Shown: positions 13,501 through 25,771, counted from the stretch's first letter. The stretch is 29,722 nucleotides of DNA from SIG440 sp045596485 (GCA_045596485.1 JAZOCL010000044.1:1-29722); one strand, 5' to 3'. Translations and numbers: made by a program. The notes: generated by a model from the sequence alone, not told the origin.

Positions 13501-16119
13501 ATGAAAAATATGGGTTTGAATGAAATCAGAGAAAAATATCTTTCTTTTTTTGAATCAAAGGGCTGTCTCAGACTTGACAGCTTTTCGCTTGTGCCCAAGA
13601 ACGACGCAAGCCTGCTTTTGATTAACTCAGGTATGGCACCGATGAAAAAATGGTTCACAGGTGCTGAGGTTCCGCCCCGAAAGAGGGTTACAACCTGTCA
13701 GAAATGTATCAGAACACCTGACATTGAGAGCGTTGGAAAAACTGCACGTCACGGCACATTCTTTGAAATGCTGGGCAATTTCTCCTTCGGCGACTATTTC
13801 AAGCACGAGGCAATCAACTGGGCATGGGAGTTCCTTACAAAGGTTATGGAAATCCCTGAAGAGGTTCTTTGGATTACTGTTTATGAAGAAGACGACGAGG
13901 CAAGAGACATCTGGATTAACGAGGTTGGAGTGAACCCCGAAAGAGTTGTGAAGCTGGGCAAGGACGAAAACTTCTGGGAGCACGGAACAGGTCCCTGCGG
14001 ACCCTGCTCCGAAATTCACGTTGACCGTGGCGTTGAGTTCAGCTGCGGCAAGCCCGATTGCAAGCTGGGCTGTGACTGTGACCGCTTTATGGAGGTCTGG
14101 AACCTTGTGTTTACCCAGTTTGACAAGGACGAGGACGGCAACTATAACCGCTTAGCAAACCCCAACATTGATACGGGTATGGGTCTTGAGAGACTTGCCT
14201 GCATTATGCAGGGCGTGAATAACCTTTTTGAGGTTGATACAGTTCAGAACACAATGAAGCATATCTCACGTATTGCAGGCGTTGAATACAAAAAGAATGA
14301 GAAAACTGACGTTTCTCTCCGTGTTATCACCGACCATATCAGAAGTACGGTTATGATGGTATCCGACGGCGTTATTCCTTCAAACGAAGGCAGGGGCTAC
14401 GTTTTGAGACGTCTTTTGAGACGTGCGGCACGTCACGGCAGACTTCTGGGCATTGAGGGTGAGTTCCTTTATACCGTTGCTGACACGGTTATTGATTCGT
14501 CAATGCAGGGCTACCCCGAGCTTGATGAAAAGAGAGATTACATCAAGAAGGTTGTCAGAATTGAAGAAGAAAAGTTCTCTGCCACAATCGATAAGGGACT
14601 TGCAATTCTTAATACTTATATCGAAGAAGCAAAGGCTGCGGGACGTGATACCCTTGCTGGTATTGATGCCTTCAAGCTCAATGATACTTACGGCTTTCCT
14701 ATTGACCTTACCGTTGAAATCTGTGAGGAGCAGGGAATATCGGTGGACAGAGAAGGCTTTGACAAGCAGCTGAAAATTCAGAAGGATACAGCAAGAGCAA
14801 ACCGCAAGGACGGCTCAAGCTGGGATGATGACAGTGCAGTTAATATCAAGGCAGAGGCAACAAGATTCGTTGGCTATGACAGCCTTGAGGCAGAAAGCGA
14901 AATTGTGGGAATCGTCTCTGAGGGCGCAGAGGTTGAGGCTCTGGGCGCAGGTGAAGAAGGCATTGTGGTTGTATCGCAGTCACCCTTCTACGCAGAAATG
15001 GGCGGTCAGGCAGGAGATATTGGTGCGATTGCTGCCGAAAACGGCAAAGCAACGGTTGTTGACACAAAGAAGAATGGCGATGGGGTTTACTTCCACGTTG
15101 TTAAGGTTGAAGAAGGTGCTCTTGCAAAGGGCGACAGGGTTACACTTTCGGTTTGCAAGAAGAACAGAATGGCGGTTTGCCGCAATCACTCAACAACTCA
15201 CCTTCTCCACAAGGCACTGAAGGAGGTTCTGGGCTCACACGTTGCACAGGCAGGCTCCGAGGTAACAGCAAAGCGTCTCAGATTTGACTTTTCACACTTT
15301 GAGGCAATGACAGCCGATGAAATCAAGAAGGTTGAAGGCTTGGTTAACGACGCAATTATGGAAGCAATGCCCATTACAGTTCAGGAGCTTGCCATTGAAG
15401 ATGCAAAGAAGCTTGGCGCAACAGCACAGTTCGGCGAAAAATACGGCGATACCGTCAGAGTTGTTTCAATGGGCGATTATTCAATTGAATTCTGCGGCGG
15501 CACACATCTTTCCAACACGGCACAGGCAGGACTCTTCAAGATTATTTCAGAAAACGGTGTTGCGGCAGGCGTACGCCGTATTGAAGCCGTAACAGGGTTG
15601 GGTGTTCTTGAGCAGCTTTATGAGGCAAAGGATGTTGTAGCAAAGGTTGCAGAGGTTGTGAAGTCAAGTGTTCACGAGGTTGAGGCAAAGACACAGGCTG
15701 TTGTTGAAGAGAATAAGACTTTGAAGAAAGAGCTTGAAAGCATCAAGAGCAAAATGGCGAACAGCGGTCTTGATGAGCTTGTAAATGGTGCAGAAGAGGT
15801 TAAGGGAATCAAGGTTATTGCTCATCGTCTTGGTGACGGACTTGATATGAACGCTCTTCGCAATGCAGGTGACAATCTGAAGCAGAAGCTTCAGTGTGCG
15901 GTTATTGTTCTGGCATCGGCTGCTGACGGAAAGGTTAATATTGTTGCAATGGCAACACCTGATGCGGTTAAGGCAGGGGCACATGCCGGAAATATTATTC
16001 GCGAGGTTGCAAAGACCTGCGGCGGCGGCGGTGGCGGAAAGCCCGACAGTGCTCAGGCAGGCGGCAAGGATGCATCAAAGATTGCTGAAGCACTTGGGGC
16101 TGTTAAGGATTTGATTTAA
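13501..16119 (+). CDS. alaS: Alanine--tRNA ligase
   Basis: The 872-residue enzyme charges tRNA-Ala and edits mischarged Ser/Gly-tRNA-Ala. Order of domains: class II catalytic core (REKYLSFFESKGC, RVTTCQKCIR, GHGTFFEMLGNFSFGDYFK-like segment around residues 80-100, GMGLERLA), tRNA-recognition region, editing domain with the zinc motif HSTTH (563-567) and CGGTH (Cys665, His669), a coiled-coil linker near 720-755, and the C-Ala domain ending in the glycine-rich CGGGGGGKPDSAQAGG. AGAGAGG lies 11 bases before the ATG at 13501; an ATG three codons later is also possible. It has its own promoter and is followed by a non-coding repeat. Full length for the family, no anomalies seen. Confidence 0.98.
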   Translation: MKNMGLNEIREKYLSFFESKGCLRLDSFSLVPKNDASLLLINSGMAPMKKWFTGAEVPPRKRVTTCQKCIRTPDIESVGKTARHGTFFEMLGNFSFGDYFKHEAINWAWEFLTKVMEIPEEVLWITVYEEDDEARDIWINEVGVNPERVVKLGKDENFWEHGTGPCGPCSEIHVDRGVEFSCGKPDCKLGCDCDRFMEVWNLVFTQFDKDEDGNYNRLANPNIDTGMGLERLACIMQGVNNLFEVDTVQNTMKHISRIAGVEYKKNEKTDVSLRVITDHIRSTVMMVSDGVIPSNEGRGYVLRRLLRRAARHGRLLGIEGEFLYTVADTVIDSSMQGYPELDEKRDYIKKVVRIEEEKFSATIDKGLAILNTYIEEAKAAGRDTLAGIDAFKLNDTYGFPIDLTVEICEEQGISVDREGFDKQLKIQKDTARANRKDGSSWDDDSAVNIKAEATRFVGYDSLEAESEIVGIVSEGAEVEALGAGEEGIVVVSQSPFYAEMGGQAGDIGAIAAENGKATVVDTKKNGDGVYFHVVKVEEGALAKGDRVTLSVCKKNRMAVCRNHSTTHLLHKALKEVLGSHVAQAGSEVTAKRLRFDFSHFEAMTADEIKKVEGLVNDAIMEAMPITVQELAIEDAKKLGATAQFGEKYGDTVRVVSMGDYSIEFCGGTHLSNTAQAGLFKIISENGVAAGVRRIEAVTGLGVLEQLYEAKDVVAKVAEVVKSSVHEVEAKTQAVVEENKTLKKELESIKSKMANSGLDELVNGAEEVKGIKVIAHRLGDGLDMNALRNAGDNLKQKLQCAVIVLASAADGKVNIVAMATPDAVKAGAHAGNIIREVAKTCGGGGGGKPDSAQAGGKDASKIAEALGAVKDLI

Positions 16120-16125
16120 AAGCTG

Positions 16126-16250
16126 TTCGGGACGTCGGGGGCGCCGTCCCCTACAAGCGAAGAAAGAATGCCCTCTCAGTTACGGCAAAACCGTGACGGC
16201 TCAGGGAGAGCCAAAGCTGCGACACAAGGTTTGCAGACGGGGCGTTAAAG
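16126..16250. repeat. Palindrome-rich non-coding repeat unit
   Basis: The gap between alaS and the HIT gene is GC-rich and full of short inverted repeats: GGGACG/CGTCCC (16129-16134 and 16145-16150), TTACGG/CCGTGA (16180-16185 and 16191-16196, one wobble pair) and GGCTC/GAGCC (16198-16202 and 16208-16212). The wording (gggggcgccgtcccctac; CCCTCTCAG...CTCAGGGAGAGCC) resembles dispersed intergenic palindromic repeats I recall from clostridial genomes. No T-run follows, so it is not a clear terminator. A second copy is not present in this window, so its repeat nature is not proven here. Confidence 0.45.
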
Positions 16251-16269
16251 TATGAAGGAGGACAAATGT

Positions 16270-16614
16270 ATGGCAGATTGTCTTTTTTGTAAAATAATCG
16301 AAGGGACAATTCCTTCAACAAAGGTTTTTGAGGACGAGTTTGTTCTGGCGTTCAGGGATATTGAGCCCCAGGCGCCTGACCATATTATTATAATTCCGAA
16401 AGAGCATATTGCATCTACAAACGAGATGACTGCTGAAAACTCAGCAATTATTTCAAAGGTTTTTGAGGCTGCGGCAAGGATTGCAGCGGACCTTGGCTTT
16501 GCAGAAAAGGGCTACAGAATTGTGAATAATTGCGGCGAGGACGGCGGTCAGACTGTAGGACATATTCACTTTCATCTGCTGGCAGGGCGCAGTTTGCAGT
16601 GGCCCCCGGGCTAA
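16270..16614 (+). CDS. hinT: HIT family nucleotide hydrolase (HinT-like)
   Basis: This 114-residue histidine-triad protein hydrolyses nucleoside phosphoramidates and adenylated compounds. It begins MADCLFCKIIEG, has the FxDIxPQAPxHxxIIPKxH core, and ends with the catalytic triad GHIHFHLLAGR (His98, His100, His102). The ATG at 16270 has AGGAGG eight bases upstream; an upstream in-frame ATG at 16252 overlaps that site and is unlikely. It stands between the repeat region after alaS and citrate synthase, with a 43-bp gap to the latter. The N-terminal Cys4/Cys7 pair is common among bacterial HinT proteins that bind zinc. Confidence 0.94.
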   Translation: MADCLFCKIIEGTIPSTKVFEDEFVLAFRDIEPQAPDHIIIIPKEHIASTNEMTAENSAIISKVFEAAARIAADLGFAEKGYRIVNNCGEDGGQTVGHIHFHLLAGRSLQWPPG

Positions 16615-16657
16615 AAAATAAAGACGAGTAAAAGATAGTCAGAAAGGTTTGGCAGCT

Positions 16658-18019
16658 ATGAAAAAGGATATTGATAAGTATATACAGAACGTTCTTGCTC
16701 AGCACGAGGGCTTCAGCAAGATTCCCCATCATTATTATACCGAGTACAACGTAAAGCGCGGACTGCGTAATCCTGACGGAACAGGTGTTCTTGCAGGGCT
16801 TACGGCAATCGGTGAGGTTCACGGTTATGTTCTTGATGAGGGCAACAAGGCACCCATTGAGGGAACTCTCAGATACCGCGGTATTTCTATTAACGATATT
16901 GTTGAAAATTGTCAGAAGGAAGGCAGATTTGGCTACGAGGAAGTGGTATTTTTGCTGCTTTTCGGTTACCTTCCCACAAAGGAGGAGCTTGAAGTCTTTG
17001 CGGCAAGCCTTTCAAAGAGAAGAAATCTCCCTGCGGGCTTTGCCGAGGATATGATTCTCAAGGCGCCCAGCAGCAATATTATGAACAAGCTGGCGAGGTC
17101 GGTTCTTGCTCTTTATTCCTATGACGAAGAGAACCCCGACGACATTAGCACAGAGGCACTTTTCCGTCAAAGTCTGGAGCTGATTTCCAGATTTCCCACA
17201 CTTATTGCCCATGCCTATGCAGCAAAGAGACACTACTATGACGGCAAGAGCTTGGTTTTGCACAACCCTAAGCCTGAGCTTTCCATTGCGGAGAACTTTC
17301 TCTATATGATAAGACCCAACCACAAGTACACAGAGCTTGAGGCAAAGGTTCTTGATCTTGCGCTGATGCTTCACGCAGAGCACGGCGGCGGTAATAACTC
17401 TGCGTTTTCAATCAGAGTTTTGTCATCCAGTAACACCGACACCTATTCTGCCGTTGCGGCGGCAATTGGCTCGCTGAAGGGCCCAAAGCACGGCGGCGCA
17501 AATCAAAAAACCCTTGCACAAATGGCAGAGCTCAAGGCGAATCTTGATGATTGGACAAATCAGGACGAGGTCTATGACTACCTCTGCAAGATTGTCCGCA
17601 AGGAAGCAGGCGACGGAACCGGTCTTATTTACGGTATCGGTCATGCAGTTTATACTCTGTCCGACCCCCGTGCGGTGCTTTTGAAGGCTTGTGCCGAGAA
17701 GCTTGCAAAGGAAATCAGTCCCGAAGCGGAGGCTGAGTTTGAGCTTTATGCGTCGGTTGAGAGGATTGCTCCCAAGGTTTTTGCTGACCTAAAGGGAATT
17801 TTTGCTCCAATGCCTGCAAACGTTGACCTTTATTCGGGCTTCATTTATCAAATGCTGAACATTCCCGAAGAGCTCTACACTCCCATTTTTGCAATGGCAA
17901 GAATTGTGGGCTGGTGTGCTCACCGAATGGAAGAGGTTCTTACAGGGGGAAAAATTATTCGCCCTGCTTACAAGAGTATAGTGGAACGAAAGGAATATAC
18001 ACCTATTGATGAAAGATAG
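16658..18019 (+). CDS. Citrate synthase
   Basis: The 453-residue enzyme condenses acetyl-CoA and oxaloacetate to citrate. The catalytic triad is visible: LHAEHGGGNNSAF with His242, GIGHAVYTLSDPRA with His329, and PANVDLYSGF with Asp390. IEGTLRYRGISI and the KGPKHGGANQKTL loop (His278) are family signatures. It is longer than the usual 370-430 residues because of an N-terminal extension (about residues 1-60) and belongs to the type seen in many anaerobic Clostridia, where it feeds glutamate synthesis. The ATG at 16658 has AAAGG ten bases upstream; a TTG at 16649 would add three residues. It converges on rpoC with a shared terminator. Confidence 0.95.
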   Translation: MKKDIDKYIQNVLAQHEGFSKIPHHYYTEYNVKRGLRNPDGTGVLAGLTAIGEVHGYVLDEGNKAPIEGTLRYRGISINDIVENCQKEGRFGYEEVVFLLLFGYLPTKEELEVFAASLSKRRNLPAGFAEDMILKAPSSNIMNKLARSVLALYSYDEENPDDISTEALFRQSLELISRFPTLIAHAYAAKRHYYDGKSLVLHNPKPELSIAENFLYMIRPNHKYTELEAKVLDLALMLHAEHGGGNNSAFSIRVLSSSNTDTYSAVAAAIGSLKGPKHGGANQKTLAQMAELKANLDDWTNQDEVYDYLCKIVRKEAGDGTGLIYGIGHAVYTLSDPRAVLLKACAEKLAKEISPEAEAEFELYASVERIAPKVFADLKGIFAPMPANVDLYSGFIYQMLNIPEELYTPIFAMARIVGWCAHRMEEVLTGGKIIRPAYKSIVERKEYTPIDER

Positions 18020-18045
18020 GAATTAAACATTATTCTATAAATCAA

Positions 18046-18076
18046 AATCCCCGATTGGACTTGCCAATCGGGGATT
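18046..18076. terminator. Bidirectional terminator between citrate synthase and rpoC
   Basis: AATCCCCGATTGG (18046-18058) and CCAATCGGGGATT (18064-18076) form a perfect 13-bp stem with loop ACTTG. On the minus strand the stem is followed by TTGATTTATAG after a TTTT run that starts in the stem; on the plus strand by AATTATTTT. It serves both converging genes. Confidence 0.9.
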
Positions 18077-18083
18077 AATTATT

Positions 18084-21611
<3,528 letters not shown>

Positions 21612-21706
21612 ACAATATCACTCGACTTTCTGCTCACAAGGATAAATCAAGCATCCAAGCCTCCGCTATGAGCGGCGGAAGAAGGAGTTGCGGGAAAAAG
21701 TATCCC

Positions 21707-24700
21707 TTAGAATTCCATATCGCCTGCGTCTTCGCCAGCATCTGCGAAGTCGTCGTCAGACACGTCGTAGGAATCACTTGATAAATCGTCGTCGGTTGTA
21801 TCTTCGAATTCATAGAACAGCTCGCTGTCGATAAGGTCTTCGTCAGAATCTTCTGAAGCAGGAGCCATACTGGGTGCGGCTTCGGGAGCGTCCTCGGCTC
21901 TGTCAATGCTAACCGGCAGATCCTCGCTGTCCTCGTCGTCGATACATTCTCTCAGGATTACCTCGTTGCCGTCGGAGTCAAGAACCTTGACGTCAAGCGC
22001 AAGGCTCTGAAGTTCTTTGATAAGAACCTTGAACGATTCGGGAACGCCGGGCTTGGGAATGTTCTCGCCCTTAACGATTGCTTCATAGGTCTTGACACGT
22101 CCTGTGACGTCATCGGACTTCACTGTCAGGATTTCCTGAAGAGTGTATGCAGCACCGTAAGCCTCCAGAGCCCAAACTTCCATTTCACCGAATCTCTGTC
22201 CGCCGAACTGAGCTTTACCGCCCAGAGGCTGCTGAGTAACCAGTGAGTAAGGACCTGTTGAACGGGCATGAATCTTGTCGTCAACCAAGTGAGCCAGCTT
22301 CAGCATATGCATATATCCGACTGTTACACGGTTGTCAAAGGCTTCACCTGTACGTCCGTCATAGAGAACGGTCTTTCCGTCGCGCGAATAGCCTGCCTGC
22401 TCAAGAGCATCCATAATATCTTCTTCGTTTGCACCGTCAAAAACAGGAGTTGCAACCTTCCAGCCAAGAGCCTTTGCTGCATAGCCAAGCTGAACCTCAA
22501 GCACCTGACCGATGTTCATACGTGAAGGAACGCCCAGGGGGTTGAGAACAATCTGGAGAGGTGTGCCGTCGGGAAGGAAGGGCATATCTTCTTCGGGAAG
22601 AATTCTTGAAATAACACCCTTGTTACCGTGACGACCTGCCATTTTGTCACCAACAGAGATTTTTCTCTTCTGAGCGATGTAGCAACGTACAATCTGAGTT
22701 ACACCGGGAGGCAGCTCGTCGCTGTTTTCGCGGGTAAATACCTTTACGTCAACAATGATACCGTATTCGCCGTGGGGTACGCGGAGTGATGTGTCACGTA
22801 CTTCACGTGCCTTTTCTCCGAAGATTGCACGGAGAAGGCGTTCTTCGGCGCTGAGCTCTGTCTCGCCCTTGGGCGTAACCTTGCCCACAAGAATGTCGCC
22901 GCTTGAAACCTCGGCACCGATACGGATGATACCCCGTTCGTCAAGGTCCTTGAGAGCGTCTTCGCCAACGTTTGGAATGTCACGGGTGATTTCTTCGGGA
23001 CCAAGCTTTGTGTCACGGGATTCAATTTCATATTCTTCAATATGGATTGATGTGAGAATGTCGTCCTTAACCAGCTGTTCGCTGATGAGCATAGCATCCT
23101 CGTAGTTGTAGCCTTCCCAAGTCATAAAACCGATGAGAATATTTCGTCCCAGACCGATTTCGCCGTTCTTTGTTGAGGGACCGTCGGCAATGATGTCACC
23201 TGCATCCACTCTTTCGCCCTCGGTAACGATGGGACGCTGGTTGATGCACATACCCTGGTTTGAACGCATAAACTTGATGAGCTTGTAGGTGTCGGAATCG
23301 CCATCGTCTGTTGAAATCTCAATCTGACGCGCAGAAACCTTTGTTACAATACCGCTGCGCTTTGCAAGAATGCAAACGCCCGAGTCTTTTGCTGTTTTAT
23401 ATTCCATACCTGTTCCGATGATTGGTGACTCGGGACAGAGAAGGGGAACTGCCTGACGCTGCATATTTGAACCCATAAGGGCACGGTTAGCATCGTCGTT
23501 TTCAAGGAAGGGAATCATTGCTGTAGCAATTGATGTCACCTGACGGGGTGAAACGTCCATATAGTCAACCTGACATTTGCCGGGTTCTGCTGTGATTTCA
23601 AGGAACTCGTCCTTGTATCTGGTAACTACCTTCTTGGCAATGAACTTTCCGTTTTCGTCCAGAGGCTCGTTTGCCTGAGCAATGTAAAATCCGTCCTCGG
23701 TGTCGGCTGTCATATATTCAACCTCATCGGTTACGCAGCCTGTTTCTTTGTCAACCTTGCGGTAGGGAGCTTCAATGAAGCCGTATTCGTTAACCTTTGC
23801 AAAGCCCGACAGAGAATTGATAAGACCGATGTTGGGACCTTCAGGTGTTTCGATTGGACACATACGTCCGTAGTGTGAATGGTGAACGTCTCGAACCTCA
23901 AAGCCTGCTCTTTCTCTTGAAAGACCACCGGGACCAAGGGCTGAAAGCCTTCTCTTGTGAGTGAGCTCTCCAAGCGGGTTAATCTGGTCCATAAACTGTG
24001 AAAGCTGTGATGAACCGAAGAATTCCTTAACGGCAGAGGTTACGGGACGGATGTTGATGAGTGTCTGGGGAGTAACCACGTCCAAATCCTGCGTGGACAT
24101 TCTTTCGCGGACAACTCTTTCCATTCGTGAAAGACCAATCCTGAACTGGTTCTGAAGGAGCTCGCCCACAGAGCGCAGACGGCGGTTGCCGAGATGGTCA
24201 ATATCATCAACATTTCCTACACCTGCAGCAAGGTTGCCTACATATGAAATTGAGGCATAGATGTCGTCAATGAGGATGTGCTTGGGAATAAGCTCGTCAC
24301 GGCGTTCACGGAGAGCATTTTTGAATTCCTCGGAGTTTACATCAGGGAACTCGTCCATAATTTCCTTGAGAATGACGTAACGTACACGCTCGTTGATTTC
24401 ATAATCTCTGGGGTTGTAGTCAACAAAGTCACGGAGGTCAACCATACCGTTTGAAATAACGTTTGTGGTGTGCTCGTCGTCAACACGGATTACAACCTTG
24501 TTTATGTTTGCAATTTCAAGAGCCTTTGCCATTTCTTTGGTGATTGTTTCACCTGCCGAAACGATGAGCTCGCCTGTTTCTTTGTCTACAATTGTTTCTG
24601 CCGAAGCCTGACCCACGATGCGGGCTGCAATTTGAAGCTTTTTATTGAACTTGTATCTGCCTACACGCGCAAGGTCATAGCGCTTGGGGTCAAAGAAGAG

Positions 24701-25468
24701 GTTTGTGATGAGAGATTGTGCACTTTCAACCGTGGGGGGTTCGCCTGGACGGAGCTTGCGGTAAATCTCAAGGAGACCTTCTTCAACAGACTTTGTTGTG
24801 TCCTTTTCCATTGTGCGCATAATGCGCTCGTCCTCACCGAAAAGCTCCATAATTTCGGCATCAGTGCCTACGCCGAGAGCACGGATAAGAACTGTAATGG
24901 GAGTTTTTCTCATCTTGTCGATTTTAACGTGGAAAAGGTCGTTGCTGTCGGTTTCGTATTCAAGCCATGCACCGCGGTTGGGGATAACCTGTGATGAGAA
25001 CAGCTTCTTTCCGATTTTGTCGAACTTTTCGGCAAAATATACGCTGGGGGCACGGACAAGCTGGCTGACGATAACACGCTCAGCACCGTTTATGATAAAG
25101 GTACCAGAGGGAGTCATTATGGGGAAGTCGCCCATAAAGATTTCCTGCTCTTTAACTTCACCGGTCTCTTTGTTGATAAGACGCACCTTGACTCTGAGGG
25201 GTGCCGCGTATGTAGCGTCACGCTCTTTGCATTCCTCAATGTCATACTTGGGGTTCATATCTATTCTGTAATCAATAAATTCCAGAATAAGATTGCCGGT
25301 GTAGTCAGTGATAGGTGACACATCGTGGAAGACTTCCTTCAAGCCTTCGTTTAAAAACCAGTCATAGGAATTTTTCTGGATTTCGATAAGATTGGGCATA
25401 TCAATAACTTCCCTGATCTTACCATAGCTCATTCGGGTATTTCTGCCAAGTTTCACCGGATGTACCAT
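21707..25468 (-). CDS. rpoB: DNA-directed RNA polymerase subunit beta
   Basis: The 1253-residue beta subunit shows the standard landmarks: EFFGSSQLSQFMDQINPL and LTHKRRLSALGPGG (rifampicin region, about 483-514), the RMCPIETPEGPNIGLI segment, and KMAGRHGNKGVIS. The rifampicin-contact residues Gln491, Phe492, Asp494, His504, Arg507 and Ser509 (E. coli 513, 514, 516, 526, 529, 531) are wild type, so sensitivity is expected. The ATG at 25468 follows GAGGTGAT at good spacing; the frame continues 13 codons upstream without a site. The C-terminus carries an 81-residue tail rich in Asp, Glu and Ser (34 acidic residues, no Lys/Arg in its last 60). Unusually, rplJ/rplL are not upstream; a methyltransferase gene diverges instead. 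Confidence 0.98.
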   Translation of the reverse strand: MVHPVKLGRNTRMSYGKIREVIDMPNLIEIQKNSYDWFLNEGLKEVFHDVSPITDYTGNLILEFIDYRIDMNPKYDIEECKERDATYAAPLRVKVRLINKETGEVKEQEIFMGDFPIMTPSGTFIINGAERVIVSQLVRAPSVYFAEKFDKIGKKLFSSQVIPNRGAWLEYETDSNDLFHVKIDKMRKTPITVLIRALGVGTDAEIMELFGEDERIMRTMEKDTTKSVEEGLLEIYRKLRPGEPPTVESAQSLITNLFFDPKRYDLARVGRYKFNKKLQIAARIVGQASAETIVDKETGELIVSAGETITKEMAKALEIANINKVVIRVDDEHTTNVISNGMVDLRDFVDYNPRDYEINERVRYVILKEIMDEFPDVNSEEFKNALRERRDELIPKHILIDDIYASISYVGNLAAGVGNVDDIDHLGNRRLRSVGELLQNQFRIGLSRMERVVRERMSTQDLDVVTPQTLINIRPVTSAVKEFFGSSQLSQFMDQINPLGELTHKRRLSALGPGGLSRERAGFEVRDVHHSHYGRMCPIETPEGPNIGLINSLSGFAKVNEYGFIEAPYRKVDKETGCVTDEVEYMTADTEDGFYIAQANEPLDENGKFIAKKVVTRYKDEFLEITAEPGKCQVDYMDVSPRQVTSIATAMIPFLENDDANRALMGSNMQRQAVPLLCPESPIIGTGMEYKTAKDSGVCILAKRSGIVTKVSARQIEISTDDGDSDTYKLIKFMRSNQGMCINQRPIVTEGERVDAGDIIADGPSTKNGEIGLGRNILIGFMTWEGYNYEDAMLISEQLVKDDILTSIHIEEYEIESRDTKLGPEEITRDIPNVGEDALKDLDERGIIRIGAEVSSGDILVGKVTPKGETELSAEERLLRAIFGEKAREVRDTSLRVPHGEYGIIVDVKVFTRENSDELPPGVTQIVRCYIAQKRKISVGDKMAGRHGNKGVISRILPEEDMPFLPDGTPLQIVLNPLGVPSRMNIGQVLEVQLGYAAKALGWKVATPVFDGANEEDIMDALEQAGYSRDGKTVLYDGRTGEAFDNRVTVGYMHMLKLAHLVDDKIHARSTGPYSLVTQQPLGGKAQFGGQRFGEMEVWALEAYGAAYTLQEILTVKSDDVTGRVKTYEAIVKGENIPKPGVPESFKVLIKELQSLALDVKVLDSDGNEVILRECIDDEDSEDLPVSIDRAEDAPEAAPSMAPASEDSDEDLIDSELFYEFEDTTDDDLSSDSYDVSDDDFADAGEDAGDMEF

Positions 25469-25608
25469 AAAATAATCACCTCTTCGTAATATTTGTGCAT
25501 GAGGCAAAACGCCTGTCGCATTGTATATAAAACACCTATAGCAGCACTATATATTGTATCAAATTTCTTGCTTTGGGAAAAATTTCACAAAAATATTTTA
25601 AACAGCTA

Positions 25609-25637
25609 TTGCAATTTTCATACATATGTGATATACT
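25609..25637 (+). promoter_or_regulatory. Possible second, upstream promoter of rsmA
   Basis: TTGCAA (25609-25614), a 17-base spacer and TATACT (25632-25637). An inverted repeat TACTG/CAGTA overlaps the -10 box. A transcript from here would cross the core of the rpoB promoter. Confidence 0.45.
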
Positions 25638-25666
25638 GCAAATACAGTAAAAAATAAGGGTGAAAT

Positions 25667-25696
25667 TTGAAAATACGCAAAAGTACGCACTATAAT
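25667..25696 (+). promoter_or_regulatory. Sigma-A promoter of rsmA, interlocked with the rpoB promoter
   Basis: TTGAAA (25667-25672), an 18-base spacer and TATAAT (25691-25696). The start is expected near 25703, giving a leader of about 160 bases with a strong hairpin. The -10 box is one arm of the palindrome TATAATAG-GTAA-CTATTATA whose other arm is the rpoB -10 box. Confidence 0.7.
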
Positions 25697-25704
25697 AGGT
25701 AACT

Positions 25705-25733
25705 ATTATATCACGGGGTTTTGCCTTTGTCAA
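25705..25733 (-). promoter_or_regulatory. Sigma-A promoter of rpoB-rpoC, perfect consensus
   Basis: On the minus strand TTGACA (25733-25728), a 17-base spacer and TATAAT (25710-25705) match the consensus at every position. The start is expected near 25698, so the leader is about 230 bases. The promoter overlaps, in opposite orientation, the early transcribed region of rsmA. Confidence 0.88.
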
Positions 25734-25771
25734 TGTTTTTTGCGAATTTTAGTGAAAATATTTTTCTTAAA

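Noticed and set aside
24470..24994. 174-codon plus-strand open frame inside rpoB
   Set aside because: Antisense to a highly conserved part of rpoB; composition is that of a shadow frame. Similar antisense frames in rpoC (for example 19572-19985) were dropped for the same reason.
25469..25698. L10-type autoregulatory leader upstream of rpoB
   Set aside because: rplJ and rplL are not in this locus and no L10-binding kink-turn fold could be recognised.
25536..25733. 65-codon minus-strand frame in the rpoB leader
   Set aside because: Its start codon coincides with the -35 box of the rpoB promoter, so it cannot be translated from that transcript, and it has no ribosome-binding site.
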